Positions 42,968-52,430 of a DNA stretch of 64,000 nt are shown here, one piece after another (the stretch's first letter is position 1; every line of letters begins with the position of its first letter). The translations under genes were made by a program, and so were the position numbers. The notes beneath the pieces were generated by a model. That model had not been told where the DNA came from and made no database searches. It saw nothing but the letters and a program-made list of their open reading frames with translations. This DNA is from Chromobacterium amazonense (lineage in GTDB: Bacteria > Pseudomonadota > Gammaproteobacteria > Burkholderiales > Chromobacteriaceae): the NCBI RefSeq assembly GCF_001855565.1, contig NZ_MKCR01000027.1:248001-312000 (forward strand), given 5' to 3'.

Positions 42968-44707
42968 ATGAGCATCATCCTGCACGGGGTGGCCATTGGC
43001 GGGGGCATCGCCATCGGCCGGGCCCACCTGATATCGCGCAGCATGGACGATGTGGCGCACTATCTGCTAGAGGACGACGAGGTCCCGGCGGAAAAACTGC
43101 GTTTTGACGAGGCGGTGCGCGCCACCCGCAAGGAGCTGGAGATGCTGTGGGGCAGCATCCCGGAGAACGCGCCGGCGGAGCTGGGCGCTTTCCTGTCTCT
43201 GCACATCATGCTGCTGGGCGATGTCACCATCTCGCGCGAGCCGCGCGAGATCATCGAGAAGCAGCGCTGCAACGCAGAATGGGCGTTGAAGCTGCAATGC
43301 GACCATCTGATCGAGCAGTTCGACGCGATCGAGGAAGACTACCTGCGTGAGCGCAAAAACGACGTGCTGCAGGTGGTCGAGCGCATTTTCACCAATCTGG
43401 ACGGCGACGCGCCGCAGTTGCCGGCGCCGGAGGATCTGGTGGAAGACCACATCCTGGTGGCGCACGACCTGTCGCCGGCCGACATGGTGTATTTCAAGGA
43501 TTCCAACTTCGCCGCCTTCATCACCGATGTCGGCGGCGCCACCTCGCATACCGCCATTCTGGGTCGCAGCCTGGATCTGCCGTCGGTGATCGCCTTGCAT
43601 CACGGCCGCGAGCTGATCCGCCAGGACGAGATGATCATCGTCGACGGCCTGCAAGGCGTGGTCATCATCAATCCGGACGCGCTGGTGCTGGCCGAATACC
43701 GCCGCCGCTTGCGCGCCTGGCGCGGCGCGCGGCGCAAGCTGTCCTCCATCCGCAAGTCCAGCGCCGTCACCCGCGACGGCGCGGTGATCGAACTGCTGGC
43801 CAATATCGAGCGGCCGCAGGACGTGGACGACGTGCGCGAGTCCGGCGCGGTCGGCATCGGCCTGTTCCGCAGCGAATTCCTGTTCCTGGGCCGCGACACC
43901 CTGCCGACCGAGGATGAGCAATTCGAAGCCTACCGCCATGTGGCGGCGGCGATGAAGGGCATGCCGGTCACCATCCGCACCATGGACCTGGGCGCCGACA
44001 AGAGCCCGAAATGGCTGACCCACGACCAGGCCGACAACCCGGCGCTGGGCCTGACCGGCATCCGGCTATGCCTGGCCGAGCCGCTGATGTTCCGCGCCCA
44101 GCTGCGTGCCTTGCTGCGCGCCTCGGTGCACGGCAGGATACGCGTGCTGTTTCCGATGGTGAATTCCCTGCCGGAACTGAAGCAGGCCTTGGCGCAGTTC
44201 GAATACGCCAAAGAGGAATTGCGCGACGAGGGCATAGGCTTCGCAGACGACATCGAAGTGGGCGCGATGATCGAGATCCCGTCGGCCGCGCTGGTGGCAG
44301 GCAGCTTCACCAAGCACGTTAATTTTCTGTCCATCGGCACCAATGACCTGATCCAGTACACGCTGGCGATCGACCGCAACGACGACACGGTCAGCCACCT
44401 GTACGACCCGGTGCATCCGGCCGTGCTGAAGCTGATCCTGCACACCATCAAGTGCGGCATCAAGGCCAATGTGCCGGTCTCGGTATGCGGCGAGATGGCG
44501 GGCGACGCCAAGCTGACCCGGCTGCTGCTGGGCATGGGCCTGCGCAAGTTCTCGATGCATCCGGCCAATCTGTTGTCGGTGAAGCAGCAGGTGCTGACCA
44601 GCCACCTGGACGAAATCGCGCCGATTGCGGCGCGCATGCTCAGATCGGAAGATCCTGATAAAATAGCGGATTTGTTGCAACTGCTGAATGCAGAGCCGGG
44701 CGAATGA
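42968..44707 (+). CDS. ptsI: Phosphoenolpyruvate-protein phosphotransferase (PTS enzyme I)
   Basis: A 579-residue enzyme that takes phosphate from phosphoenolpyruvate and passes it to HPr. VGGATSHTAILGRSLDLPSV has the active His194. GIGLFRSEFLFLGRDTLPTE and MIEIPSAALVAGSFTKHVNF followed by SIGTNDLIQYTLAIDRN form the PEP-binding domain, and VSVCGEMAGD holds the catalytic Cys. Length is normal for EI. It completes the cytoplasmic phosphorelay with the two preceding genes and is followed at once by a terminator. Confidence 0.95.
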   Translation: MSIILHGVAIGGGIAIGRAHLISRSMDDVAHYLLEDDEVPAEKLRFDEAVRATRKELEMLWGSIPENAPAELGAFLSLHIMLLGDVTISREPREIIEKQRCNAEWALKLQCDHLIEQFDAIEEDYLRERKNDVLQVVERIFTNLDGDAPQLPAPEDLVEDHILVAHDLSPADMVYFKDSNFAAFITDVGGATSHTAILGRSLDLPSVIALHHGRELIRQDEMIIVDGLQGVVIINPDALVLAEYRRRLRAWRGARRKLSSIRKSSAVTRDGAVIELLANIERPQDVDDVRESGAVGIGLFRSEFLFLGRDTLPTEDEQFEAYRHVAAAMKGMPVTIRTMDLGADKSPKWLTHDQADNPALGLTGIRLCLAEPLMFRAQLRALLRASVHGRIRVLFPMVNSLPELKQALAQFEYAKEELRDEGIGFADDIEVGAMIEIPSAALVAGSFTKHVNFLSIGTNDLIQYTLAIDRNDDTVSHLYDPVHPAVLKLILHTIKCGIKANVPVSVCGEMAGDAKLTRLLLGMGLRKFSMHPANLLSVKQQVLTSHLDEIAPIAARMLRSEDPDKIADLLQLLNAEPGE

Positions 44708-44718
44708 CCCGGCTTTTT
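44694..44718 (+). terminator. Terminator of the PTS operon
   Basis: AGCCGGG-CGAATGA-CCCGGCT followed by TTTT. The left arm is in the last ptsI codons and the loop contains the stop codon, so ribosomes finishing ptsI would affect folding. Confidence 0.85.
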
Positions 44719-44743
44719 AGTTGCTGTGATAGGGTAGCTTAGC

Positions 44744-45892
44744 ATGACACGTCTTGCCATTGTCCGTCAGAAATACAATCCAGCCGGAGGCGCCGAGCGT
44801 TTTGTCAGCAGGGCATTGGGCGCATTGCGGGATAGCGGAATGGTTCAGGTGTCATTGATCGCTCGCGGCTGGGAAGCCGTCGACGGGATTGAGGTGCACC
44901 CGGTGCAATCCACTTATCTGGGGAATGTCTGGCGCGACTGGAGCTTCGCGCGCCATGCCAGACGGATCTGGCAGCGTGAGCGCTTCGATCTGGTGCAATC
45001 GCATGAGCGTATTCCCGGCTGCGATATTTATCGAGCCGGTGATGGTGTACACCGCCATTGGTTACATTTGCGCCGCCAGGGTATGAGCATCTGGCAGCGG
45101 CTCGCTCTGTGGTGCAATCCCTATCATCATTACATCTTGCGCGCCGAGGCCGCGATGTTCACGCATCCGAGGCTCAAGCTGGTTATTTGCAACTCTGAAA
45201 TGATCAAGCGGGAGATTCAGCATTATTTCGATCTGCCAGCCAGCAAAATCACCGTTATCTACAATGGGGTGGATCTAAAGACTTATCACCCTGATCTCAA
45301 GACGCAGTACCGTCAGACCATGCGGGAGCGCTGGTCTATCCCTGAGGATGCCCCGCTATTGGTCTATGTAGGGTCCGGCTTTGAGCGTAAAGGGGTGGCG
45401 CGCGCCGTGCGGGCAATACGGGACAATCCCCAAGCCTGGCTGATGGTGGTGGGTGGGGACAAGCGGCTGTCTCGCTATCAGGCGACGGCAAAGGCGCTGG
45501 GCGTGTCCGACAGGGTGATCTTTGCCGGTCCGCAACAAGACGTCAAGCCGTTTTATGGCATGGCCGATGCGTTCATTCTTCCTACTTTGTATGACCCGTT
45601 TCCTAATGTCTGCGTTGAGGCATTGGCCTGTGGTTTGCCGGTTCTGACCACCCTGCAGTGCGGGGCGGCAGAGTTCATCCAGCCTGGTGTCAATGGTTGG
45701 GTGTGTGATGCCTTAGATCATCGCGCTTTGTCTGATATTGTCGGCGCTTGGCTGAGCGCCCGTGAGCGCGAACCGGATTTGTCGGTAGCGGCCAGAGAGA
45801 GCGTGAGTCGACTGAGTCTGGAAGCAATGGCTGATCAAATGCTGAACTGTTATCGACAATTGCTGTCAATTTCAGCTAAAGCTGCCCGGTAA
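44744..45892 (+). CDS. LPS core glycosyltransferase, WaaG-like (GT4)
   Basis: A 382-residue GT-B glycosyltransferase. The start VRQKYNPAGGAERFVSRALG, the middle FDLVQSHERIPGCDIYRAGD and the nucleotide-sugar half (PLLVYVGSGFERKGVARAVR; VEALACGLPVLTTLQCGAAE) follow the layout of RfaG/WaaG, which adds the first glucose to the heptose core. The sugar specificity is inferred. It is the first gene of the LPS cluster, after the PTS terminator, and is followed by a GT2 gene after 12 bases. Confidence 0.85.
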   Translation: MTRLAIVRQKYNPAGGAERFVSRALGALRDSGMVQVSLIARGWEAVDGIEVHPVQSTYLGNVWRDWSFARHARRIWQRERFDLVQSHERIPGCDIYRAGDGVHRHWLHLRRQGMSIWQRLALWCNPYHHYILRAEAAMFTHPRLKLVICNSEMIKREIQHYFDLPASKITVIYNGVDLKTYHPDLKTQYRQTMRERWSIPEDAPLLVYVGSGFERKGVARAVRAIRDNPQAWLMVVGGDKRLSRYQATAKALGVSDRVIFAGPQQDVKPFYGMADAFILPTLYDPFPNVCVEALACGLPVLTTLQCGAAEFIQPGVNGWVCDALDHRALSDIVGAWLSAREREPDLSVAARESVSRLSLEAMADQMLNCYRQLLSISAKAAR

Positions 45893-45904
45893 GCTGGAGA
45901 ATTG

Positions 45905-46843
45905 ATGTTATTGAGTGTCATTATGCCTGCGCATAACGCGGCAGCATTCTTGGAGCAGACCCTAATTCTGTTGGCTGGCGAGATGGCGGGTGTCGAGCAG
46001 GTTGAGGTCATCGCCATTGACGACGCGTCGACCGATGGCACCGCAAGCATCCTGTCCGCGTTTTCCTCCACCCATTCATGGTTGCGTACGCTTTCGGTTG
46101 ATTTTGCCAATGTCGGACAGGCGAGGCGAGCGGGTGTGGAGCTTGCGACCGGCAGTTTTGTTACGTTTTTGGATAGCGATGACGCTTTTTTCAAAGGCGG
46201 CTTGTCCTGGTTGGTTCAGAAACTAAGGCAGCATGATCCAGATCTGCTCATGACCCCGCTTCTTGAGGTCTACGTTCCCTACGACGGAGTGGAACCACTG
46301 GCACCTGCGGATGTGGAACCCTTGTCATTACGCCAAGCGTGCGGAAAATTTTGCGAACACCAGGCATTGCAGGGGCATTTCAATGGCAAATGCGTGCGCA
46401 GGAGCATTCTGCTGAATCATCTTCCTGCCGCCATGTCTTGTTATGAAGACATGGCCACCACCCCATACTGGATTCGAGATGCGCATAGCATTTTATGGGG
46501 TGAAACTCGGTTCTATGCCTATTACAAGCGGCCGGGCAGCTTGTCGGATCGTGGAACAGAATGGCGATATAAATCTGAGTATTGCCAAGCCTTGTTGAAT
46601 ATTGAGGATGCTTTTCGCGGTCAAGTCTCTTGTATGCAAACCGCTCATTTATGGATAGGTTTTGCTAAGGAGCTTCTCCGGAATGCTGCTGGCAAGGCAT
46701 TTTTACGAGAACGGACTGATGTTATCGATAAATTGCTATCCATTCCCTTGCCCAACTACCTTTGCTCATCGAATGCAAGCTGGAAGTTGAAGTGGCGCTT
46801 TTTACGAGTCAGGCTAGGCTTGCTTCGGCTTGGACTAAAATGA
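45905..46843 (+). CDS. GT2-family glycosyltransferase
   Basis: A 312-residue GT-A transferase. LLSVIMPAHNAAAFLEQTLI and EVIAIDDASTDGTASILSAF hold the nucleotide-binding region, and GSFVTFLDSDDAFF has the metal-binding DSDD. The C-terminal half (GHFNGKCVRRSILLNHLPAA; CYEDMATTPYWIRDAHS) matches stress- or LPS-linked GT2 enzymes. ATG 45905 with GGAG upstream is chosen over TTG 45902. A 60-base sample near the end is about 42% G+C, below the window norm. Confidence 0.87.
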   Translation: MLLSVIMPAHNAAAFLEQTLILLAGEMAGVEQVEVIAIDDASTDGTASILSAFSSTHSWLRTLSVDFANVGQARRAGVELATGSFVTFLDSDDAFFKGGLSWLVQKLRQHDPDLLMTPLLEVYVPYDGVEPLAPADVEPLSLRQACGKFCEHQALQGHFNGKCVRRSILLNHLPAAMSCYEDMATTPYWIRDAHSILWGETRFYAYYKRPGSLSDRGTEWRYKSEYCQALLNIEDAFRGQVSCMQTAHLWIGFAKELLRNAAGKAFLRERTDVIDKLLSIPLPNYLCSSNASWKLKWRFLRVRLGLLRLGLK

Positions 46844-46891
46844 CAGGAGCGGCAGGCTCCCGCATGTGAATTGATTTTACAGGATATTTTC

Positions 46892-47863
46892 ATGATTAAG
46901 GTTTTGGTGACGGGCGCGGCTGGCTTTATTGGCAGGGCGGTTTGCGATAAATTGTTGGCACAGACAGATGTTCAGGTCGTTGGGATCGACAATCTCAATG
47001 ATTATTATGCAGTCGAACTCAAAAATGCCAGATTGGCAACCTTGCAGGGCCGCCCCGGCTTCGCTTTTCACAAGATGGATATTGCGGACTGGCCTGCCAT
47101 GCGGCAGCTTTTTCAGGCTGAGAAATTCGACTACGTGATTCATTTGGCCGCCCAGGCCGGCGTGCGCTATTCCTTGGAAAACCCTCATGCGTACGCGGAG
47201 AGTAATCTACTAGGTTTTACCAATGTGCTGGAGGCCTGTCGCCATTATCCGGTGAAGCATCTGGTTTTTGCCGGATCCTCCAGCGTGTATGGCTGCGGTT
47301 CGTCGGTGCCATTCTCCGAAGATCAACGAGCGGACCATCCGGTCAGTTTTTATGCGGCCACCAAACGCGCCAATGAACTGATGGCGGCCAGCTATTCCCA
47401 TTTATATGATTTGCCGACGACCAGTCTGCGTTTTTTCACTGTTTACGGGCCATGGGGCAGACCAGACATGGCGCCTTGGCTGTTTACCGATGCCATTTTT
47501 CAGGGGCGGCCGATCAAGGTATTTAACCATGGGAAAATGCAAAGAGACTTTACCTATATCGACGATATCGTCGAAGGCGTGGTTCGGGTCATGGAGCATG
47601 TGCCGACAGGGGAATTGCCGCATACCATTTACAATATTGGCAACCATCAGCCGGTTGAGCTGATGGCCTTCATTGAGCTGACAGAGCGCTTGTGCGGGCG
47701 GGAGGCCGTGAAGACTTACTTGCCGATGCAGGACGGAGATGTGCCTATCACTTATGCCGAGACCAGCCGATTGCGGCAGGCGGTGGGCTTTACTCCATCC
47801 ACTTCGCTGGATAGCGGCATGGCCCGTTTTGTGGCGTGGTTCCGAGCCTATCATGGCATGTGA
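46892..47863 (+). CDS. NAD-dependent sugar epimerase, UDP-glucuronate 4-epimerase-like
   Basis: A 323-residue short-chain dehydrogenase-type epimerase. GAAGFIG (8-14) binds NAD, with Ser129-131 and Tyr154-x3-Lys158 (YAATK) as catalytic residues. The segments GIDNLNDYYAVELKNARLA, AAQAGVRYSLENPHAYAESN, VYGPWGRPDMAPWLFTDAI and MQRDFTYIDDIVEGVVRVM are characteristic of UDP-glucuronate 4-epimerases that supply UDP-galacturonate. That fits a galacturonic-acid-containing core or O-chain. AGGAT precedes the start. Confidence 0.9.
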   Translation: MIKVLVTGAAGFIGRAVCDKLLAQTDVQVVGIDNLNDYYAVELKNARLATLQGRPGFAFHKMDIADWPAMRQLFQAEKFDYVIHLAAQAGVRYSLENPHAYAESNLLGFTNVLEACRHYPVKHLVFAGSSSVYGCGSSVPFSEDQRADHPVSFYAATKRANELMAASYSHLYDLPTTSLRFFTVYGPWGRPDMAPWLFTDAIFQGRPIKVFNHGKMQRDFTYIDDIVEGVVRVMEHVPTGELPHTIYNIGNHQPVELMAFIELTERLCGREAVKTYLPMQDGDVPITYAETSRLRQAVGFTPSTSLDSGMARFVAWFRAYHGM

Positions 47864-47873
47864 TGGTGGGGCC

Positions 47874-49163
47874 ATGCGCGCTTTGACTAAACATGTATCC
47901 TATGGTTTGCAGGCTATCATCCCGTTAATCCTTATGCTGGGCTGTTGCATGATGTTGGTGATGCCGGCATCGGGGCGGACGCTTTTTTACATTATTGCAG
48001 CCTTGGCGTTTTTGGCTTTCCCGGTGCTGGCAGTTCGGCGCGCGTTAGTTATGCCGGATCGCTGCGCATGGTTGTTGCTGGCACCCTGTTTGGTCTTTGT
48101 GTTGTTGCGCGGGCTGTGGCTGGCGTTGCAGACGCCACCGCTGGACCCCGCTTTGCAACAGGTGGCCTATTCCTATCAGTATTCGGTGAAGATCTGGTTA
48201 TGCGGGATCCCCCTCTGGCTGCTCATGCTGTGCCATAACCAAAGAGCCGTGATTCCAGAGTGGCTGATGCCTACTTTGGCGGTCGTCATATCCTTACTGC
48301 TGTGCGGAATGACCTTGCAAGCCTGGCATGAGGCGCACGGAGGACGCGTCGCATTGGGTACCTTGTATGCCACGGGATTTGCCTATCTGTTAGCCGCCAT
48401 GCATGCTTTGGCTTTGCTGCTGCTGTATCCCTTGCGTATGCGATCATGGCATTGGCTGGCGCTTTTATTGCTGGTCGGATTGCAGTTGCTGTCGATTATC
48501 GCAACCGGTACCCGCGCCGCGATGCTGGTTTATCTACTATATGTCGGCTGTCTCTTCCATTGGCGCCTGGGCCGCCGCTATGGCTGGAAGGTATATGCGT
48601 TTGCCGTGCTCGTATTGTTGTCTGTTTCCTGGTTGGGCAGAGGCATGCTGGAGGGGCGGATTCAGGAAGCCAGAGCGGATCTGCAGGCATACCAGCAAGG
48701 CAATGCCGGGACCTCTCTAGGCATTCGCTTTTCACTATGGGATGGCGGCTGGCGCGCGGCGTCGGCCCATCCATGGGGGCAGAGCATCGAGTCTCGCGAT
48801 CAGTTATTCAATAAACTGGTGAAAGAGGGCAGCCTGAACCCGGCGGTTCTAGAGATGCGGAGTGTTCATCTTCACCATGAATGGCTGGAAATCCTGTCTT
48901 TGCAAGGCGTCCCTGGCGCGCTATCCTGGCTGGCGGTATTGATGGGATGGGCCTGGTTTGGATATCGGCGCGGCGGATTCGCCGGCCGCTTCATGCTGCT
49001 TTATATCGGCTTCTGGTTTTTGTTCGGCTTGAGCGACGTCATGCTGCTGAGTCCGCAGATCGTCATGTTCAGCATGATGTTCGCCGCCTTGGGTCTTTAT
49101 TGGTCAAATACGGTCGATGTGCCGAAAAACAGCCAATCTCATTGGCCGCACAAGCTTAAATAG
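47874..49163 (+). CDS. O-antigen ligase/polymerase family membrane protein (WaaL-like)
   Basis: A 429-residue protein with about 11-12 membrane helices and a long periplasmic loop near residue 270-340, the pattern of Wzy_C ligases and polymerases. Conserved points include SIIATGTRAAMLVYLL and, in the loop, VHLHHEWLEILSLQGVPGAL with a likely catalytic His. WaaL joins O-chain to lipid A-core in the periplasm. The start at 47874 (GGTGGGG upstream) is chosen over 47853. Its 3' end overlaps the convergent GT4 gene by 25 bases. Confidence 0.85.
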   Translation: MRALTKHVSYGLQAIIPLILMLGCCMMLVMPASGRTLFYIIAALAFLAFPVLAVRRALVMPDRCAWLLLAPCLVFVLLRGLWLALQTPPLDPALQQVAYSYQYSVKIWLCGIPLWLLMLCHNQRAVIPEWLMPTLAVVISLLLCGMTLQAWHEAHGGRVALGTLYATGFAYLLAAMHALALLLLYPLRMRSWHWLALLLLVGLQLLSIIATGTRAAMLVYLLYVGCLFHWRLGRRYGWKVYAFAVLVLLSVSWLGRGMLEGRIQEARADLQAYQQGNAGTSLGIRFSLWDGGWRAASAHPWGQSIESRDQLFNKLVKEGSLNPAVLEMRSVHLHHEWLEILSLQGVPGALSWLAVLMGWAWFGYRRGGFAGRFMLLYIGFWFLFGLSDVMLLSPQIVMFSMMFAALGLYWSNTVDVPKNSQSHWPHKLK

Positions 49164-50230
49164 CGGTCGACCACGCCATTTAATGAGAATGGCTCAAGCA
49201 GGCTGTCTTCGGTCAGCGTCGGATTGTTTAACACGCGCTGGATCGCATTGGCCAACGATTGACTGTCCAATGCGCTGAGTCCCTGAGCCAGCGCGCCAGT
49301 CAGGATTTCCGCGGGGCCTACCGGGCAGTCGGTGCTGATGACGGGAGTGTTGCAGGCGAGGGCTTCTACCAGCACATTGCCAAAGCCTTCGAAGTCGGAG
49401 CTCAGCACCAGTGCCTGGGCGGCGCGCATATAAGAATAGGGATTGTCGCTGAAGCCGGCGATATGGAGCTGATGCGCAATCCCTAGCGCTTCTGCTTGAC
49501 TTTGTATCTCCAGCAGTTCCCTCTGGCCGCCCTGTCCCAGCAAAACCAATTTTCCGGCGTATGCGCTGAGTTTGAAGGCCTCCAGCAGACGATCATGTCT
49601 TTTCTGATGATTGAAGCGCCCAACGTGAAGCAGAAAACGTTCGCCATCTAGTGGGCAAGGGGCGCTGGCATATTGGTGAATCCGGTCCAGGTCGAAAGGA
49701 TTGTAAATGGCTTCCATGCGTTGGGGCTGGATGCCGCAGGCCAGCACGTCCTGCTGTAACGCTTGGCAGACCGTGATCAGCTTGCGCCCGGAGTAGGTGC
49801 GGATCAGCTGTCGCTTTTTCAGCCAGCGCCGCAAGCCAGATCGCTCCGCCAATTGCCCGGCTTGAATCGCGCAGTGCAGGCATAGCCAAGCCTGTTGCAA
49901 ATACGGGGTGGCCGCGACGATTCTGTCGGTTTTCGGCAAGTTGGAAATGGCCAAATCGACGTGTCTGTCTGAGAAGTGTTTGCTGAGCGCAGTGTCGAGC
50001 TGTCTGGCGCGGCGGCGGATTTCCGTTTGTCGCCGTAGTGGGCCGGTATAACCATCCTCTACAAGCAAGTAGCGGACCCCTGCGGGAATGGCATAGTCGC
50101 ATTGCGCTTGCAGCGAGGCGATGGTGACATCGTGGCCGCGCGCCGCCATGGCGCCGGCCAAGGTAATGACTACGCGTTCGGCTCCGCCTCCGGGCAGGCC
50201 ATCGATGATGAACAAGATGGTTTTTTTCAT
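49139..50230 (-). CDS. GT4-family glycosyltransferase
   Basis: A 363-residue GT-B enzyme. The N-terminus IIDGLPGGGAERVVITLAGA and the donor half RFLLHVGRFNHQKRHDRLLE and DFEGFGNVLVEALACNTPVI are the classical GT4 parts, with Glu-x7-Glu in FGNVLVEAL. The sugar is not predictable. It is cotranscribed after waaQ (3-base gap) on the strand opposite to the rest of the LPS cluster. Confidence 0.88.
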   Translation of the reverse strand: MKKTILFIIDGLPGGGAERVVITLAGAMAARGHDVTIASLQAQCDYAIPAGVRYLLVEDGYTGPLRRQTEIRRRARQLDTALSKHFSDRHVDLAISNLPKTDRIVAATPYLQQAWLCLHCAIQAGQLAERSGLRRWLKKRQLIRTYSGRKLITVCQALQQDVLACGIQPQRMEAIYNPFDLDRIHQYASAPCPLDGERFLLHVGRFNHQKRHDRLLEAFKLSAYAGKLVLLGQGGQRELLEIQSQAEALGIAHQLHIAGFSDNPYSYMRAAQALVLSSDFEGFGNVLVEALACNTPVISTDCPVGPAEILTGALAQGLSALDSQSLANAIQRVLNNPTLTEDSLLEPFSLNGVVDRYLSLCGQ

Positions 50231-50233
50231 GCT

Positions 50234-51307
50234 TCATTCCTGCCTGGTTTCTGCGAGCAATGCTCTGCAAGCATCCAGGACTGGCGCCAGCGGGATATTC
50301 GCCAGATAGCGTTGGCGTGTGGCGGTATCGACTTGGTCGGGCTCAATCAACTCGCCATAGTCGGCCGCGCTGATCAGGCGATAGCGAGTCATCCAGGGGT
50401 GCCACTCCTGGATTTTGCTAGGGCCGAACAGCGCAACGGTGTCCTTATTCAGCGCCGCGGCCATGTGCATCGGTACGGAATCCACCCCAATGAATAGCCT
50501 GGCGCCATCGATCACGGCGGCCAACTGATTCAGACTGAGCATGCCGGCGAGCGAGATGATTCGATCCGAATGGGTCAAGGCCATGATGGAGGCGGCCATA
50601 TCCATTTCATTCTGATCGGGGGCAGTGGTAAGGACAATGTGCCAGCCATCATCCGCCAGGGTGTTTGCCAATTGGGCAAATCGATCGTCTTCCCAGCATT
50701 TGAAAAACCAGCGCGATGCTGGATGGATGACCAGATAGTTTCCTGTGACCCCGCGCTCGCGAAGCAGGGCGCGCACTTCATTGAGCGACGGTTCTGGCAC
50801 CGGCAGGACGCAGCGTCGCTCGTTTTCTGTTGGGGTGATGCCGAGCGGTTGCAGCGCCAGCAGATTTTGGCTCACAGTGTGGAGGGTATTGCTTGGGGCT
50901 AGGGGGGCCAAGGCGGTAAAAAACCGTCTCCAAGGGCTTTTCCGCCGCTTGGGGTAGTCAAAGCCTATCGCTTGTTCCCTGGCCAGCAGTTTGGCAAAGA
51001 AAGCGCCCTGCATCTGGTCGCTCAGATGCAGCACGATTCGATAGCGTCTTTTCCTTAGCTCGCGCAGCAAAGCCAATTGGGCGAGGACCTTGCGCCAACC
51101 ATGCAGCTTGCGGTCCAGCGTCCAGACCTGGGAGATGTCTGGATTATTCAGGAGAAGTGGCAGCGTTTCCTGATAAACCAGCATGTCGATTTCGCAGCGC
51201 GGGTATCGCGACTTGAGGGTTCTCGCCACCGGAGTGGTCAATAGGATATCGCCATGATGGCGGAGCTTGATCAGCAGAATGCGGTCAGGGGCTTCGGTTT
51301 GGGGCAT
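50234..51307 (-). CDS. waaQ: Lipopolysaccharide heptosyltransferase III-like (WaaQ/RfaQ, GT9)
   Basis: A 357-residue GT9 enzyme. RILLIKLRHHGDILLTTPVA is almost the WaaQ signature, and VIHPASRWFFKCWEDDRFAQ and LFIGVDSVPMHMAAALNKDT are the conserved donor-site segments. WaaQ adds a branching heptose to the inner core. The start at 51307 is chosen because the promoter element TATAAT lies just upstream and the family begins at this point; longer frames are open to 51448. Confidence 0.9.
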   Translation of the reverse strand: MPQTEAPDRILLIKLRHHGDILLTTPVARTLKSRYPRCEIDMLVYQETLPLLLNNPDISQVWTLDRKLHGWRKVLAQLALLRELRKRRYRIVLHLSDQMQGAFFAKLLAREQAIGFDYPKRRKSPWRRFFTALAPLAPSNTLHTVSQNLLALQPLGITPTENERRCVLPVPEPSLNEVRALLRERGVTGNYLVIHPASRWFFKCWEDDRFAQLANTLADDGWHIVLTTAPDQNEMDMAASIMALTHSDRIISLAGMLSLNQLAAVIDGARLFIGVDSVPMHMAAALNKDTVALFGPSKIQEWHPWMTRYRLISAADYGELIEPDQVDTATRQRYLANIPLAPVLDACRALLAETRQE

Positions 51308-51385
51308 ACAATGGTGGGTTTTCGTTCTGTGTGCGGCGGAGTTTCCGGCGAACGGTAGGTGTTGGCCATGCGGCATTTTCCGCTG

Positions 51386-51391
51386 ATTATA
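51386..51391 (-). promoter_or_regulatory. Predicted -10 element of the waaQ-GT4 operon
   Basis: TATAAT on the minus strand lies about 80 bases before waaQ; the -35 region (TCATGA, 16 bases away) is poor. The rest of the 221-base gap between waaQ and the divergent gene at 51529 shows nothing else. Confidence 0.4.
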
Positions 51392-51528
51392 TACGACATA
51401 GAGGAAGTCATGAGGAGGCTTGCTGCTGATGGTTATTGCTGAGATCATTGGCCCTTTGCTGAAAACAGGCGGCTCGACGGGTTTGGCTGGCTACATGGAT
51501 ACAACGAAGTGGGGAGAGGGGCTGCCTG

Positions 51529-52419
51529 ATGCGTGAGCTAGGGAAATATGCTTGGAATGATTGGCTGAAGCTTGCTCCATGCCAAGATGCGCTTAAGCAA
51601 TGGCGGAATGATGCCTGGCAAGCCCTGTATCTTTCCAAGCGGGCCGAGGGGCAGGAAGTCCTGATTGATCATTTGCGGCAGCATGGCGGCCATCTTGGGT
51701 TGGTTGTCGCGTTTGAGCAGCCTTGGGCGCTGAACTGGCAGCTGGAGTTGGCGCGGGAAAATATACCAGATAGTTACCTGGTGGTATTTGATAATTCCCG
51801 CCGGCCTGAGATGCGGCGCCAGATAGCGGCGCTTTGTCAGGCTAGGCAGGTGCCATATCTAGCGCTTCCGGCCAATCCCACGAGGCATGTCAATCGTTCC
51901 CATGGCTTTGCGATGAGCTGGGTCTATCACAATATCGTGCGTCCGGCGCAACCGACCAGTTTTGCCTTCATCGATCACGACATGATTCCTGTCGCGCCGA
52001 ACAAGCGGCTGGTGGAGCTGGTGGATCAGCCGGTATACGGGCTGCCCAACCACAGCGATTGGGGCTGGCATCTATGGGCAGGGTATTGCGCATTCCGCTT
52101 CGATTTTGTCGAGCGGCGCAAGCTGAATTTCCTGTACGACTTTGCCAACGGGCTGGATACCGGCGGGCGTAACTGGCGCCCTGTTTATAGAGAGTTGGAT
52201 GCGGACCGTTTGCGCATGGCTAGGCATAGGATACGTGAGGTGACCGACCCGGTCAGCGGCCATCCGTTCCGCATTCAGGTCGTGGACGATTGCTGGTACC
52301 ACATCGGCAGCATCAGCTACAACAACGGATTCGAATCGCAGTTCGAACTCTGCCAGCACATTGCGGCTGCGCTGGCAGAAGGCAAACCATGGGCTGAATT
52401 GTGTCCGCCGGAAAATTAA
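51529..52419 (+). CDS. Unassigned glycosyltransferase-like protein of the LPS cluster
   Basis: A 296-residue soluble protein. No family is firmly recognised. LVVAFEQPWALNWQLELARE and YLVVFDNSRRPEMRRQIAAL look like the first strands of a GT-A fold. SFAFIDHDMIPVAP has a DHD acid pair where a DxD metal site would be expected. YGLPNHSDWGWHLWAGYCAF and LNFLYDFANGLDTGGRNWRP are distinctive aromatic segments, and VVDDCWYHIGSISYNNGF ends the domain. Its position between waaQ and a GT4 gene suggests a transferase or LPS-modifying role, but this is inference. Confidence 0.7.
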   Translation: MRELGKYAWNDWLKLAPCQDALKQWRNDAWQALYLSKRAEGQEVLIDHLRQHGGHLGLVVAFEQPWALNWQLELARENIPDSYLVVFDNSRRPEMRRQIAALCQARQVPYLALPANPTRHVNRSHGFAMSWVYHNIVRPAQPTSFAFIDHDMIPVAPNKRLVELVDQPVYGLPNHSDWGWHLWAGYCAFRFDFVERRKLNFLYDFANGLDTGGRNWRPVYRELDADRLRMARHRIREVTDPVSGHPFRIQVVDDCWYHIGSISYNNGFESQFELCQHIAAALAEGKPWAELCPPEN

Positions 52420-52430
52420 CGGACATTTGC

